This document shows, piece by piece, positions 15,511 through 26,400 of a stretch of 64,000 nt of DNA. The position numbers and the translations under genes were made by a program. Origin of the DNA: Pedobacter metabolipauper (lineage in GTDB: Bacteria > Bacteroidota > Bacteroidia > Sphingobacteriales > Sphingobacteriaceae); NCBI RefSeq assembly GCF_004362715.1, contig NZ_SNYC01000005.1:1781-65780 (forward strand), written 5' to 3'. The notes below the pieces were generated by a model. That model saw only the letters and a list, made by a program, of their open reading frames with translations. It had not been told where the DNA came from and searched no databases. Each line of letters starts with the position of its first letter. Within the stretch, counting starts at the first letter, position 1.

Positions 15511-17337
15511 CTATTTGATGGTATTTAATATCGGTGTACCGATTGCCTCTAAAGAATTGTGCTGAGGTTTAATCAGTTCCAGCACTGTTATCTCATTCTT
15601 ACCTTTTTTAAGCCATTCCTTTGGAACATATAAGGTCTGCTGCGGACCAATAGACCAATATTTACCAAGATTATGTCCGTTAAGCCACACCACTCCTTTA
15701 CCCCAATTGCTCATATCCAGGTAGGTATCTCCTACCGTGCTGATTGTAAATGATCCCTTTTGAATAACAGGACCTTCTCCTGTTGCTGTGCCAGGTATCT
15801 TGTTGGCAATAACCTTAGCAATTGAATTAAAGGGCAAGCTGTACATCTGCCAATTTTTAACTTCTACACCTGCAAATAAAACGCGTTCTGTAATTCCCTT
15901 CTTATTTTCAAGCAGGTACTTACCAAAGTTTACCCTGCCCATATTTTCTACAAAGATATCAAGTTCCACCTCTCCTTCAGGTAATTGGATTTCCAAACTG
16001 TCCTGGTTAAGTCTCCGGTCTAAAATGCCTGCCCTTTTTTGATTGATAAATATCAGCGCATAATCACGCAGCTGCTTAATTTGAAGCATCCCCCTTTTTC
16101 CACCTTTAATTTTAGTGCGGTATAGCATGTATCCATAATCCTGCTTTAGATCTTCAAAGGTTAATGGATTCTCACTCTTAACAGCATCAGGCAGGCAATT
16201 GAATACTGCAAATTTCTCAACTAACCGGAACGGCTTGATCGTAATGGTAGGCTTATCTGCTGGAATTGCCGGTAGCTGTGTTCCTTTTGGAAGGTTTTTT
16301 TGAATGACTGATCTAAACTGCCTGAATTTTTCTGTTGCATTTCCCGCTTCATTTAAAGGCGCATCGTAATCATAACTGCTCGTTTGTGGCTCATATGGCG
16401 AGATATCCTTGTAGTTTGCCCCATTCATAAAGTCGCGGGTGCTGCCGCCATGAAACATGTACATATTGATAGAGATTCCCGCAGCCAATACAGAATCCAA
16501 CCTTTTCGTATACTTTTCTGCCGGAACCGTATGGTGCGGTGTTCCCCACCAATCAAACCATGCCGGGTACCATTCTGCAATAAAATAAGGGCCTTTTCCA
16601 TTATGGTATTTTCCGATCAGCTGTTTAACCTTTTCCGGATTATCCTGTCCATTTATAGCCGGCAACAGTCCTTCTAAATATCCTTTTTGGAGATCGTTCT
16701 CCGGATCGCAGGTATACAGCAGCCCATCAAAACCGGCCTCAATGAACATCTCTTTGTTGATGTTTAAATACTCCTTATCTGCGGCATACGATCCATACTC
16801 GTTCTCTACCTGCACCATCAGGATATTCCCTCCATGGTTAATCTGTAATGGTGCCAGCTGTTTACCCACCTCGTTGATGTATTTCCGGTACTCTTCCAGG
16901 TACTGCTTTTCTTTACTCCTTACAATGAGCCCTTTTTCATTTTGAAGCCAGTATGGATAGCCACCAAATTCCCATTCCGCACAAACGTATGGACTTGGCC
17001 TTAAAATTACCCACAACCCTTCTTCCTGGGCTATGCGGACAAACCCGGCTATATCGTTGTTACCTGAAAAGTCGAACGTTCCTTTTTGTGGTTCATGTAA
17101 ATTCCAAAACACATACGTTCCGATGGTATTCAATCCCATAGCTTTCGCCATTTTCATGCGGTCACGCCAGGCTTCTTTAGGTACTCTTGGATAATGGATC
17201 TCGCCAGATATGATCTGAAAAGGTTTTCCATCGAGCAAAAAATCTGATTCTCCCAATTTGAAGGTATGCTTTACCTGTCTGCTAAAGGCATTTAGTGAAA
17301 TACACAAACACAACAGCACCATTAATTTCTTTTTCAT
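15511..17337 (-). CDS. Beta-galactosidase, glycoside hydrolase family 35
   Basis: 608 residues with signal peptide (residues 1-20, ...LCLCISLNAFS). The GH35 TIM barrel spans ~28-345: ISGEIHYPRVP, GTYVFWNLHEPQKG, RPSPYVCAEWEFGG. The acid/base is Glu180 in QVENEYG and the nucleophile Glu255 in FIAEWYPAW. C-terminal beta domains (~400-600) include the jelly-roll GVVWLNGHNLGKYWSIGPQQTLYVP. It would cut terminal beta-linked galactose in the periplasm. Last gene of PUL1, 112 bp after the GH43 gene; together they suggest a beta-galactan or arabinogalactan target. Confidence 0.93.
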   Translation of the reverse strand: MKKKLMVLLCLCISLNAFSRQVKHTFKLGESDFLLDGKPFQIISGEIHYPRVPKEAWRDRMKMAKAMGLNTIGTYVFWNLHEPQKGTFDFSGNNDIAGFVRIAQEEGLWVILRPSPYVCAEWEFGGYPYWLQNEKGLIVRSKEKQYLEEYRKYINEVGKQLAPLQINHGGNILMVQVENEYGSYAADKEYLNINKEMFIEAGFDGLLYTCDPENDLQKGYLEGLLPAINGQDNPEKVKQLIGKYHNGKGPYFIAEWYPAWFDWWGTPHHTVPAEKYTKRLDSVLAAGISINMYMFHGGSTRDFMNGANYKDISPYEPQTSSYDYDAPLNEAGNATEKFRQFRSVIQKNLPKGTQLPAIPADKPTITIKPFRLVEKFAVFNCLPDAVKSENPLTFEDLKQDYGYMLYRTKIKGGKRGMLQIKQLRDYALIFINQKRAGILDRRLNQDSLEIQLPEGEVELDIFVENMGRVNFGKYLLENKKGITERVLFAGVEVKNWQMYSLPFNSIAKVIANKIPGTATGEGPVIQKGSFTISTVGDTYLDMSNWGKGVVWLNGHNLGKYWSIGPQQTLYVPKEWLKKGKNEITVLELIKPQHNSLEAIGTPILNTIK

Positions 17338-17449
17338 GTTTCTTTTTTAATTATTGATCAACGGCTTTTCTAGCAAAAGGAATCCATAGTGCGTCATTTT
17401 CACGCAGTTCATCAATTCAGTTAGGTATAAAAATTTAGTTCTCTTTTTT

Positions 17450-18565
17450 TTATTTGAACACGCTGAGATCCCATTGGTCATGCCAGGGAATTTTTACTAT
17501 ATCGTCTTCAAACTGGATGGGCAGCCATAAGTACCTGCCATCTATCGCATTTTTGGGCTCCCACTTATCGGCCATAAAAATAAAGCTTCCTTTTTTCCCC
17601 GAAGCGGGAAGTACGTGTGTACTTTGTCCGCCATAGGTTAGGTCTGCTCCCGGACTTGTGCATGGATTACCCATATATTTCCAGGCCCCGAAGAGGGATG
17701 CTGCTTTAAACCAGCGGGCAGCATTGGGTGCCCATCCGGTACATCCGGAACCGATCATATAGTAAGTGCCGTCCTTTTTAAATAATGCTGGCGCTTCTGT
17801 TTGCTGCCCCACATAGATCCGTATAAACTTCCCGGTGTGATTTAAATAATCCGGACTCAACTCTGCAAGGTGCAGGGTGAAGTTTTCTTCTGATGAGAAG
17901 ATGTGATATGCTTTTCCATCATCATCCACAAAAACCGTCATGTCTCTCGCCATTTGTCCGCCAGGCAGATCACGACAAAAAAAGCCATCGCTTTTATTGG
18001 CTGGCTTATCGCAGTTTACCTTTTCTTGCCCTGGTGTTCCTTCCGGGTAATAAGGCATCTTTTCCGGGTTTGGCCGATAGCTTTTAATAAATGTGTAGGG
18101 TCCGCCTGGTTTATCTGCTACTGCTACGCCTGCACGTGCTGCTGCATATCCCTTGCCTAGAAGTTCGAGGTGAAACCACATCACAAACTTCTTCGTCTTT
18201 TTATTATATACTACTTTCGGCCGTTCTAAAATACAGCCTTTGGCGATGTCACTTTTCAAATCTTCAGAAACAGACAGTGCTATGCCTTCATCTTTCCAAT
18301 TGTACAGATCTTTAGAAGCGTAAACGTGTACGCCAACCTGTGCCGAGTTTCCCTTTGGCCCGGCAATTTTATGCTCACCAAACCAGTAGTAAACCCCTTT
18401 GTGTTCCATTATTCCACCACCGTGGGCATTGATGTGAACCCCATTATTGTCGTTCCATATTTTTCCGGGTGTAAAATTTGCGTATCGCTGCTGTGAAAAA
18501 ACCGGGCTGACGACCAGAAAACTCAGAACAATTAAACTGCTGATAAAATGGCATTGTCTGTTCAT
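17450..18565 (-). CDS. Glycoside hydrolase family 43, exo-galactanase-like
   Basis: 371 residues from ATG 18565, which gives a Sec signal (MNRQCHFISSLIVLSFLVVSPVFS); the longer start at 18616 would put charged sequence before it. Five-bladed GH43 features: HINAHGGGIMEHKGVYYWFGEH near the start, CILERPKVVYNKKTKKFVMW, ARDMTVFVDDDGKAYHIFSSE and TEAPALFKKDGTYYMIGSGCTGWAPN. The INAHGGG block replaces the usual Asp general base of GH43, as known for subfamilies acting on galactans (GH43_24/34). The subfamily is inferred by eye. Likely acts on beta-1,3-galactan or galactofuranose with the GH35. Confidence 0.85.
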   Translation of the reverse strand: MNRQCHFISSLIVLSFLVVSPVFSQQRYANFTPGKIWNDNNGVHINAHGGGIMEHKGVYYWFGEHKIAGPKGNSAQVGVHVYASKDLYNWKDEGIALSVSEDLKSDIAKGCILERPKVVYNKKTKKFVMWFHLELLGKGYAAARAGVAVADKPGGPYTFIKSYRPNPEKMPYYPEGTPGQEKVNCDKPANKSDGFFCRDLPGGQMARDMTVFVDDDGKAYHIFSSEENFTLHLAELSPDYLNHTGKFIRIYVGQQTEAPALFKKDGTYYMIGSGCTGWAPNAARWFKAASLFGAWKYMGNPCTSPGADLTYGGQSTHVLPASGKKGSFIFMADKWEPKNAIDGRYLWLPIQFEDDIVKIPWHDQWDLSVFK

Positions 18566-18633
18566 AGGGCTGTTGAAGATATTAATGGAGAATATAGTGA
18601 TTATTTTTATGACCATCTGTTTTAAGGTACAAA

Positions 18634-18657
18634 CCGGGCCATCCGAAGACAGCCCGG
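18634..18657 (-). promoter_or_regulatory. Intercistronic UUCG-loop hairpin between susD and GH43
   Basis: On the minus strand a 10-bp stem (CCGGGCTGTC / GATGGCCCGG, two G-U pairs) closes a TTCG tetraloop with the C(UUCG)G closing pair, an unusually stable RNA hairpin. It lies 18 bp past the susD stop and 69 bp before the GH43 start. No U-run follows. Such hairpins usually protect the upstream susCD mRNA or reduce read-through into the enzyme genes. Confidence 0.6.
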
Positions 18658-18675
18658 CAGACTAACCAAAAGTTT

Positions 18676-20304
18676 TTAATTGTAGCCGGGATTTTGTGTG
18701 AGCACGGCATCTTTGTTGAGTTGGATCTCGTTTAACGGAATCGGCAGCAGCAGGTGCGTATTGGTCAACCCCGTGATCGGTTTTACCGCATCATTAGAAT
18801 TCAGACGAATGGCACGTTCTACCAATGTTCCTGTACGCATGAGCGTCATGCGCCGGTTCTCTTCTCCAATCAGTTCCCTTACGCGTTCATCCAGGATAAA
18901 GTCCAACGTCATTTGCCCGGATACCACCTGATCGGCGTTGGCCCTTGTTCTAAGTGCGTTGATGGTTATTGCGGCCTCTCCCGTTTTTCCTTGCTTCACT
19001 TGTGCTTCGGCAAGCAGCAAATACGTTTCACCCAATCTCATGAGGATAAAATCTTTGATCATGGCATAGCCAAAGGTATCGTTCGGATCAAAAGCAGCCC
19101 ATTTGGTGGTACTTGGGCAGATGTTCTGCAAGGTATCCGGACCTGTAAAGGGCACTGGTTTTCCATAGCGACTGGCATATGCCGGCGCCGGATCGTTATA
19201 ATAGTACCTTCTGCGGATGTTGTATTTTGAATTTCGGACATCTGTTCCGCTGTACAACCGGTAAAGCACCCAATTGCTTAACCGCAGTCTGCCTATAGAC
19301 CTTCCGCCTAATGAATCGGCCAATGCCATACCAGCGATATTATAATATGCTGCGCCCCATACCCTGCGTTGTTGGGGGTTGTCGGTAATCCCTCCTACTA
19401 CACTGGCTGGGTTTTCCTGCTCCAGTACCCAGATGGCTTCAGTATTGCCCTGAATTCTGCGCTGGTTACCGTATTGGAACATATCGGAATAGTAATCTCC
19501 AGGCAGACTGGTTTTTACGCCATACCTGTTGCGGACCAGGCTAAATTTACCACTGTTTATAATGGCCTGTGCCTGCTGTTCGGCAAGATCGGGCTTATTC
19601 ATACGCAGGTATACTTCGGCAAGCAGCTGCATCGCCATAAACTTGTTTGCCCGGCCATACATCTTTCCTTTGGTATTGGTTTTTACAGCCTCTATATCAG
19701 GAAGGTTCTCTACGGCATACTGCAGATCTGCCACAATAAAATTGTTTACATCGGCTATTGGTGCCCGGACAAAATCCGTTTTAGGACCAGTTAACGCGTG
19801 GGTAATCAGCGGTACACCGCCAAAACAGGTAGACAGGTTATTATAGGCATAAGCCCTGAAAAACTTGGCTTCTGCATTGATCAGGCTTTTTCCTTTTGCA
19901 CTTAAACTGGTTACAGAAGGACTCTCAATACCGTCTACAATGATATTGGTAAGGTTTATCAGGATGTAATTCCGGTTCCAGGTTCTGGACGCGCCATTAT
20001 CAGTTGGTGTTAGGGTGGCATAATTGTAATACGGTATTTCTACACCCTGCTGGTTGTTTGTAGCGTTGGCCACATCTGTTCCTACCTGCCAAACGCTTGG
20101 CCAGCCTTGCTGATCAGACCAGGAAAATATGGTGCTGACATGGTTGTACAATCCAATTAAAGACGCTTCAAAGCCAAGGGAGTCTGTTAATGTTAGCGGG
20201 GTATAGGAAGAATAGGGCTTTTCATCCAGAAAGGCCTTCTTACACGATGAAACGGAGCAGAACATTACGGAAAGCACTGCGATTATGATGGAATATTTTT
20301 TCAT
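18676..20304 (-). CDS. SusD/RagB-family glycan-binding lipoprotein (PUL1)
   Basis: 542 residues from ATG 20304 (an ATG four codons earlier at 20316 abuts the susC stop). The lipobox SVSSC puts an acylated Cys near residue 21, so it sits on the outer membrane. SusD features: the N-terminal KKAFLDEKPYSSYTP, TPR-like helices (AEAKFFRAYAYNNL, LLAEVYLRMNKPDLAEQQA) and the C-terminal RELIGEENRRMTLMRTG and LLPIPLNEIQLNKDAVLTQNPGY ending typical of the family. It caps the SusC pore and captures oligosaccharide. Confidence 0.95.
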   Translation of the reverse strand: MKKYSIIIAVLSVMFCSVSSCKKAFLDEKPYSSYTPLTLTDSLGFEASLIGLYNHVSTIFSWSDQQGWPSVWQVGTDVANATNNQQGVEIPYYNYATLTPTDNGASRTWNRNYILINLTNIIVDGIESPSVTSLSAKGKSLINAEAKFFRAYAYNNLSTCFGGVPLITHALTGPKTDFVRAPIADVNNFIVADLQYAVENLPDIEAVKTNTKGKMYGRANKFMAMQLLAEVYLRMNKPDLAEQQAQAIINSGKFSLVRNRYGVKTSLPGDYYSDMFQYGNQRRIQGNTEAIWVLEQENPASVVGGITDNPQQRRVWGAAYYNIAGMALADSLGGRSIGRLRLSNWVLYRLYSGTDVRNSKYNIRRRYYYNDPAPAYASRYGKPVPFTGPDTLQNICPSTTKWAAFDPNDTFGYAMIKDFILMRLGETYLLLAEAQVKQGKTGEAAITINALRTRANADQVVSGQMTLDFILDERVRELIGEENRRMTLMRTGTLVERAIRLNSNDAVKPITGLTNTHLLLPIPLNEIQLNKDAVLTQNPGYN

Positions 20305-20316
20305 GATGATGATCAT

Positions 20317-23313
20317 TTAACGTAATGAAATGTTTAAACCCAATATGAATGTGCGCGTTAAGGGATAATTATTTGTCCAGTCGCCGGAGCCCCTTGGCGA
20401 ATAATTATTTTCAGGATCCCAACCCACCCAATCCGTAAACGTATGGAGGTTACGTCCGCTTGCATAAACGGTTAGGCTGCCCAGATGAAGTTTATCCAGC
20501 ATGGTCTGTGAAAATACATAGCTTAAGGTCACGTCCTTGATCCGCGTATAACTTGCATTGGATGCATAGCCGTAACCCAGCGTATTGTTGTATGATAATG
20601 CCGGCCTGGTATTGCTGCTGTTTTCCGGTGTCCAATATCCAATTTCTGCTGGTGTATTCCTTCTGCCGGTTTCATCTCCATAGGTCAGATCCACATTGTT
20701 CTTTGTCATTCCCTGTGCAGTTTGGATAAAAACGCTTAGGTTCAGGTTTTTATAGTGAACTGTATTGGTTATCCCTCCCGTCCACTTAGGGGTGGTCTGT
20801 CCGAGGATCATGCGGTCGCCATCTCCGGTAATTTTTTGATCACCGTTTAGATCGGCAAACTTTAAACTTCCTGGTCTTGCCGTTGGATCTTGTGTAGATA
20901 CATCTTCACCTGTTTGCCAAATTCCGGTCATTTTGTAATCATAGATGACACTGATCGGGCGACCCAAAAACCACCGGTTTCCTAAATCATCACGTCCGTC
21001 GCCATACAGATCGGTGATCTTGTTTCTATTGGTTGCAAAGACGATCATGGTTTCCCAGCGAAAATCTGTTCCATCTACATTCCGTGTGTTTAAGGTCACT
21101 TCCAACCCGCGGTTAGATGTTTTGCCAATATTGTCGTATACATTGTTGTAACCTGTTATGATTGGCAAGCTTCTTAGTAAAAGTAATCCGCTTGTTTTAT
21201 TCTGGTACGCCTCTACGCTACCGCTAATCCTGCTGTTAAGTACAGCAAAGTCGAGCCCAATATTGGTTGTTTTGGTTGTTTCCCATTGTAAGGATGTATT
21301 TCCGAGGTTACCGGCAAGAACGCCGATGGTACTGATGCCGTTAAACGGAGAACGTGCTGTTCCATCTGTGGTGATGGTGCGGTACACCGGAATGGCCTCA
21401 TTACCGGTTTTACCATAGGACACCCTTAGTTTTAAGTTGTTGACCAGGGAAACATTTTTCATGAAGCTTTCATTGCTGATGTTCCAGCCGATGGCTGCTG
21501 AGGGAAATACCCCATATTTAGAAGTATTGGCCCCAAAAACAGATGATCCATCCCGACGTGCAGTTAAGGTTAATAAGTAACGGCTGTCATACGAGTAGAA
21601 CAACCTGCCCATTTGCGAGTTCAGGCCATAGCGGTCGCGGTAAGAACCGCTGGTTTGTGTTGCTCCGGCACCGATGTTATCGCTGCCCAGCTCATCATTG
21701 ATAAAGCCACTTGCTCCTGCTGTTGTTGAACTGTATTTACGTTCCTGCGCACTATACAAAGCGGTAAAATCAAAATGATGTTTCTCTATGTCTTTAGAAT
21801 ACGTTAAGATATTTTCAAGTGTATAGCTGTTTGTAGATGCATTGAAATTGCTGGCTGTACCGATCATATCGTTGGCCAGCCTTCCAGTATAGCTTGCCCT
21901 TCGTTCTGGAAAAAAGGTGTATCCAGCATTGAGGCGGTATTTTAACCCGGTAAGTACACCCGGAAATTTGATCTCTGCATAACCATTGCCGTTGATGTTT
22001 GTGGTTCTGCTCAGCTGGTTTGTTGTTAAACCTAAAAGTGGGTTTACGTACAGCTGTTCCGGGTTCATGGGGTAAATGGTATAGGTTCCGTTTGCATTGT
22101 ACAACTGTCCGTACGGACTCATCGCGGTTGCAAGCAATAGGTTGGCCCTGCCACCGTCATAATTGTTGCTCGTTAAAAATAAGGAGGTCCCTAAGGTTAA
22201 AAAGCTGGTTACATTTACGTCCAGGTTAGAGCGCAGACCGATCCGTTTAAACTGATAGCCTTTAATCACACCTTTTTGATCCAGGTAATCTCCGGAAATG
22301 AAATAGTTTACGTCTGGCGATCCGCCGGATACACTGAGATTATGGTCCTGAATGATGCCCTGCTGGGTGGCTTCTTTTACCCAGTCGGTCGTTGTGCCGG
22401 CTGTGTACGCTGGCAGCTCACCGATATTTGGTACCGGCCGGGTTTGCGTCTGACCAGTTTGCTTGAGGTAATCGGCATATTTCTGCACATAGGCCTCACC
22501 GTTTCGCGGTTCTAAGATATGCGCCAGTTCATCCGTACCGGCATAACCGCTGTACCGGATTACTGGTTTTCCGGAAGTTCCTCTTTTTGTGGTGATCAGG
22601 ATTACCCCATTTGATCCGTTGGTACCGTAAATGGCGGTTGCACTTGCATCTTTAAGGATCTCGACCGATGCAATGTCATTGGGATTGATGTCGTTTAACG
22701 AACCACCTGTTTTACTTAAGGGCACACCATCCACAACCACATAAGGTCCAGAATTTGCATTGATTGAATTTTGTCCGCGGATCAAGGCTGCCGGCTGGCT
22801 TCCGGGAACGGAAGAAGTAGTGGTAATGTTTACCCCTGCTACTGCACCTTCAATAGATTGCAGCACATTGGTAACCGGAAGTTGTGATAACCTGGATTTG
22901 GGTACAGATACAACCGACCCTGTTACATCAGATCTTTTTTGTGATCCATACCCTACAACGACTACCTCGTTGAGGTTTTTGTCTGCATCTTCAGCCAGCA
23001 TGATGTTTAACTGAGTTTGTGTACCAACAGTAATGGTTTTTGTGGTATAGCCTACAAAGCTAAAGACCAGTTTTTCTCCATTGGATGCAGCGATGCGGTA
23101 TCTTCCGTTGCCATCAGAAACGGTCACTTTAGCGGTCGACTCGTTCTTTACTGTAGCGCCTGGGATGGGGATATTTTTAGCATCCAGAATAACCCCTGTC
23201 AAATCTGCTTTGTTGGTTTGTGCGTAAAGCTGGCCCGTGCTTGCGGCAGCAAACAGAAATAGAATCAATAGTGCCAACACACACCGGAGTGCTGAAAGTA
23301 ATTTTTTGTTCAT
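20317..23313 (-). CDS. SusC/RagA-family TonB-dependent glycan transporter (PUL1)
   Basis: 998 residues, signal peptide 1-31 (ending QLYAQ), then a carboxypeptidase-regulatory-like domain (~36-110, LTGVILDAKNIPIPGATVK), the TonB-box region and the plug (SDVTGSVVSVP...NVLQSIEGAVAGVNI, VEILKDASATAIYGTNGSNGVILITTKRG), then the beta barrel ending in a terminal aromatic-type strand. It imports oligosaccharides through the outer membrane with TonB energy. Its stop codon abuts susD. The hybrid two-component gene upstream (103 bp) should control it. On the minus strand TTAATTTG at 23337-23344 is one base off the -7 consensus. Confidence 0.95.
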   Translation of the reverse strand: MNKKLLSALRCVLALLILFLFAAASTGQLYAQTNKADLTGVILDAKNIPIPGATVKNESTAKVTVSDGNGRYRIAASNGEKLVFSFVGYTTKTITVGTQTQLNIMLAEDADKNLNEVVVVGYGSQKRSDVTGSVVSVPKSRLSQLPVTNVLQSIEGAVAGVNITTTSSVPGSQPAALIRGQNSINANSGPYVVVDGVPLSKTGGSLNDINPNDIASVEILKDASATAIYGTNGSNGVILITTKRGTSGKPVIRYSGYAGTDELAHILEPRNGEAYVQKYADYLKQTGQTQTRPVPNIGELPAYTAGTTTDWVKEATQQGIIQDHNLSVSGGSPDVNYFISGDYLDQKGVIKGYQFKRIGLRSNLDVNVTSFLTLGTSLFLTSNNYDGGRANLLLATAMSPYGQLYNANGTYTIYPMNPEQLYVNPLLGLTTNQLSRTTNINGNGYAEIKFPGVLTGLKYRLNAGYTFFPERRASYTGRLANDMIGTASNFNASTNSYTLENILTYSKDIEKHHFDFTALYSAQERKYSSTTAGASGFINDELGSDNIGAGATQTSGSYRDRYGLNSQMGRLFYSYDSRYLLTLTARRDGSSVFGANTSKYGVFPSAAIGWNISNESFMKNVSLVNNLKLRVSYGKTGNEAIPVYRTITTDGTARSPFNGISTIGVLAGNLGNTSLQWETTKTTNIGLDFAVLNSRISGSVEAYQNKTSGLLLLRSLPIITGYNNVYDNIGKTSNRGLEVTLNTRNVDGTDFRWETMIVFATNRNKITDLYGDGRDDLGNRWFLGRPISVIYDYKMTGIWQTGEDVSTQDPTARPGSLKFADLNGDQKITGDGDRMILGQTTPKWTGGITNTVHYKNLNLSVFIQTAQGMTKNNVDLTYGDETGRRNTPAEIGYWTPENSSNTRPALSYNNTLGYGYASNASYTRIKDVTLSYVFSQTMLDKLHLGSLTVYASGRNLHTFTDWVGWDPENNYSPRGSGDWTNNYPLTRTFILGLNISLR

Positions 23314-23415
23314 ACGTTTTTTGTTATTTGGTTGAACAAATTAACCACAAAATTGAGGGTGACCGTGAGGGGTAATTTGGTAAATAAAGGGGGGCGAAAT
23401 CGTTTTCTGGTCTAT

Positions 23416-26400
23416 TTAATACCTGTTGTAGTATTTATGAAACGTTTTACGGTGTTTTTTTACAAAGTCTGACGGTGTTAGCCTGAAGAGCTTTTGAAAT
23501 TGTTCTCTAAAATACTTGATGTCGTTCATACCTACCCTGAATGCAGCTTCGTTTATATTCAGATTGGTATTGATCAGCAGTTCTGCTGCCTTTCTTAAGC
23601 GGATAAAACGCACGAAGCCATTTACAGATTGTCCGGATGTTGATTTTATTCTTTTGTATAAATTGGAATGGCTCATTCCCAGATCAGAGGCAAGTGTTTT
23701 TACACTAAATCCATCTACCAGCAGATTGTCTTCAATGCGTGCAATGCATTTTTGTAAAAAGCCTTTATCCTCCTGTGACACCTTATGTGCGCCAGATTTC
23801 AACGTAATCTCATTATAGAAATAGGTTTGGAGGTTGGTCCGGTTCTTAATGATGCCGTTAATTTTGGCAGTGAACAACTCGCGGTCGAACGGCTTACTGA
23901 TAAAATCATAGGCACCTGCTTCAATTCCCATTAAGCGCAATTCCGGACTTGGATCGGCAGTGAGCAGGATTACCGGGATGTGGTTTAATGAGGTATCCTC
24001 TTTAACTGCAATGCACAGTTCAATGCCATTGAGTCCTTCCATATTGATATCTGAGATCACAATATCAGGAAGGAGTTCTTTGCATAAGGCTAAGCCTTCG
24101 AGGCCATTTTCTGCTTTATAAATTTTAAAATGATCTTGAAAGATCTGCCGGATATAGTCGGTGATCTCTGTATTGTCGTCGATTACGAGAATAGAATTGA
24201 TATCGGAAATAAGCAGTTCGAGGTTACCAAAATTATCGGTTTCCGGCACCTCTTCTTCCTGCCCTTCATAGGTCATCAGTTCATTTACATACGTGAGTTC
24301 ATTCTGAGCGGGTTCATTTAAAGCAACATTGTTTTCTTCTTGTTCCAGTGGTTCCCCAACAGGCATTTCTATGAAGAAAGTAGTTCCATTGCCATTATTG
24401 GATAAGAAATTGATCTTGCCTTTATGCAGTTCTACAAAGCTTTTAACGAGATAAAGCCCTATTCCGAAACCCATTTTTAAAGACTTCTTGTTCATCACCT
24501 TATAAAACTTATCAAAAAGCTTTTCTCCAATGCCATCCGGAATACCCGGGCCACTGTCACTGACCTCAATTTTCACATCATGATCTATTATAGAGATACT
24601 AAATTTCACAAAACCACCTTTCGGCGTAAATTTTAGCGCATTTGACAGAAGGTTAAATAAAACAATCTCCAGTTTATCCTTATCTCCATAGATGATCAGT
24701 TCAACCTGTCCACATTCAAAGGTGTAGTCGATATTGTTGTTTTTAGCGAGGTAGGAGAAGCATAAAAAGATGTCCATGGCAAATTTAACAAGATCAATTT
24801 TAACAAGGTTCAGCACGTCGTTCTCACTTTCTGTTTTTCTAAACAACAGCAGCTGGTCTACCAGGCTAAGTAACCGTCTTGAGTTGCGGTATACCACATT
24901 TAAGTCGTTCTTTTCCTGCCCGGGTTCTTTATAATTTAAAATGTCTTTAATTGGATTTACGATCAGCGTTAACGGGGTCCGGAGTTCGTGTGAAATGTTG
25001 GTAAAGAAGTTCAGCTTCTTTTCATTCAGATCTTTTTCCCGTTCCATTTTAAGGTTAGCGATCTCTACTTCATGTTTTAGGTTCCTTTGGCGATTCCTAT
25101 AGGTTTGAAATATGTAGAAGGCTGCAGAAAAAAGGGCTGCATAAATAACGTATGCCCACCACGTTCTGTACCATGGAGGCAATATTTCAATCAGGAGAAT
25201 CCGTTCATTCTTACTCCATGCCCCTTCAGTGTCTGTACTTTTAATGTGCAGTTTATAGTGGCCTTCATTCAGCCTGGAATAATAGGCGGTACTGAGTTTA
25301 TTTACATCATTCCAATCGCGGTCCCAACCTTCCAGGTAATAAGCATAGGAGATCTGATCCTGAAAGGAAAACTCTATGGCTGCATAGTTAACCGATATAA
25401 CTGCTGAATTGAAGGGTATGGAAATTTTCTCCAGGTTGACTACTGACAGGTCTTTGTACCTTGGATCCTGATCAAGCGAAACGTTATTGATCCTGAAATC
25501 CGTTAATACGATCTTTGGGATGCGTTTATTTTCCTGTATGCGATCGGGATCGAACAGGTTGAAGCCATTTATACCACCAAATAAGAAGGCTCCATCTTTC
25601 AGCTTTAAGGCTGCATTGTAATTGAACTGGTTGCTTTGTAAACCATCTGAAGTGTAGTAATTTTTGATTTTTCCGGTTTTGGTATTAAATTTTGACAAAC
25701 CGTTATAGGTGCTGCACCACAGGTTATCTTTTTCATCCATCAGAATATTCAGGATCGAGTTGCTGGGCAGTCCGTCACTCTGGAGATATCTTTTAATCTT
25801 ATAAGTTTCCGGATCAAATTTTAATAGCCCGCCTCCTTCTGTTCCGATCCAGATCTGCTGATTTGAATCTTCATTGATTGCCCGGATGGCGTAATTGATT
25901 ATAATGGACCGATGTTGTTTTTTAGTGCGGTCTATCTGAATCAATTCGGTATAATTACCGGCCCAAAGCCTGCCCTTTGAATCCTGGAACAGGGTATGAA
26001 TGTCCTTGAGGTTTGCATCAAACAGTTCGAATTTATCTGTCGCTTTATTGTATTTGTAGAGTGCACCTCCTCTTGTGGTTCCGGCCCAAAGGTTTTTATC
26101 TTTATCCTGATACAGTTTCCAAAGGTTTACTTCTTCTATCTTTTTTACGGTATTGTAACAGCTGTAATGAATAAACCGCTGACTTTTCTTGTTAAAACAA
26201 TCAATACCGCCGCTAAAGCTGGCAATCCAGGTGTTGTGATCCGTATCGTTTAAGATGCTGGTTATAAAATTGCTTTGGAGTGAACCGGGACCATTGGTTT
26301 TGATGTAATTGGTAAACGCATTTGTTTTGCGGTTCCATACGCTCAATCCGCCACCGTCTGTTCCGATCCATATGTTGTTATTTTCATCCTCACTAAAAGA

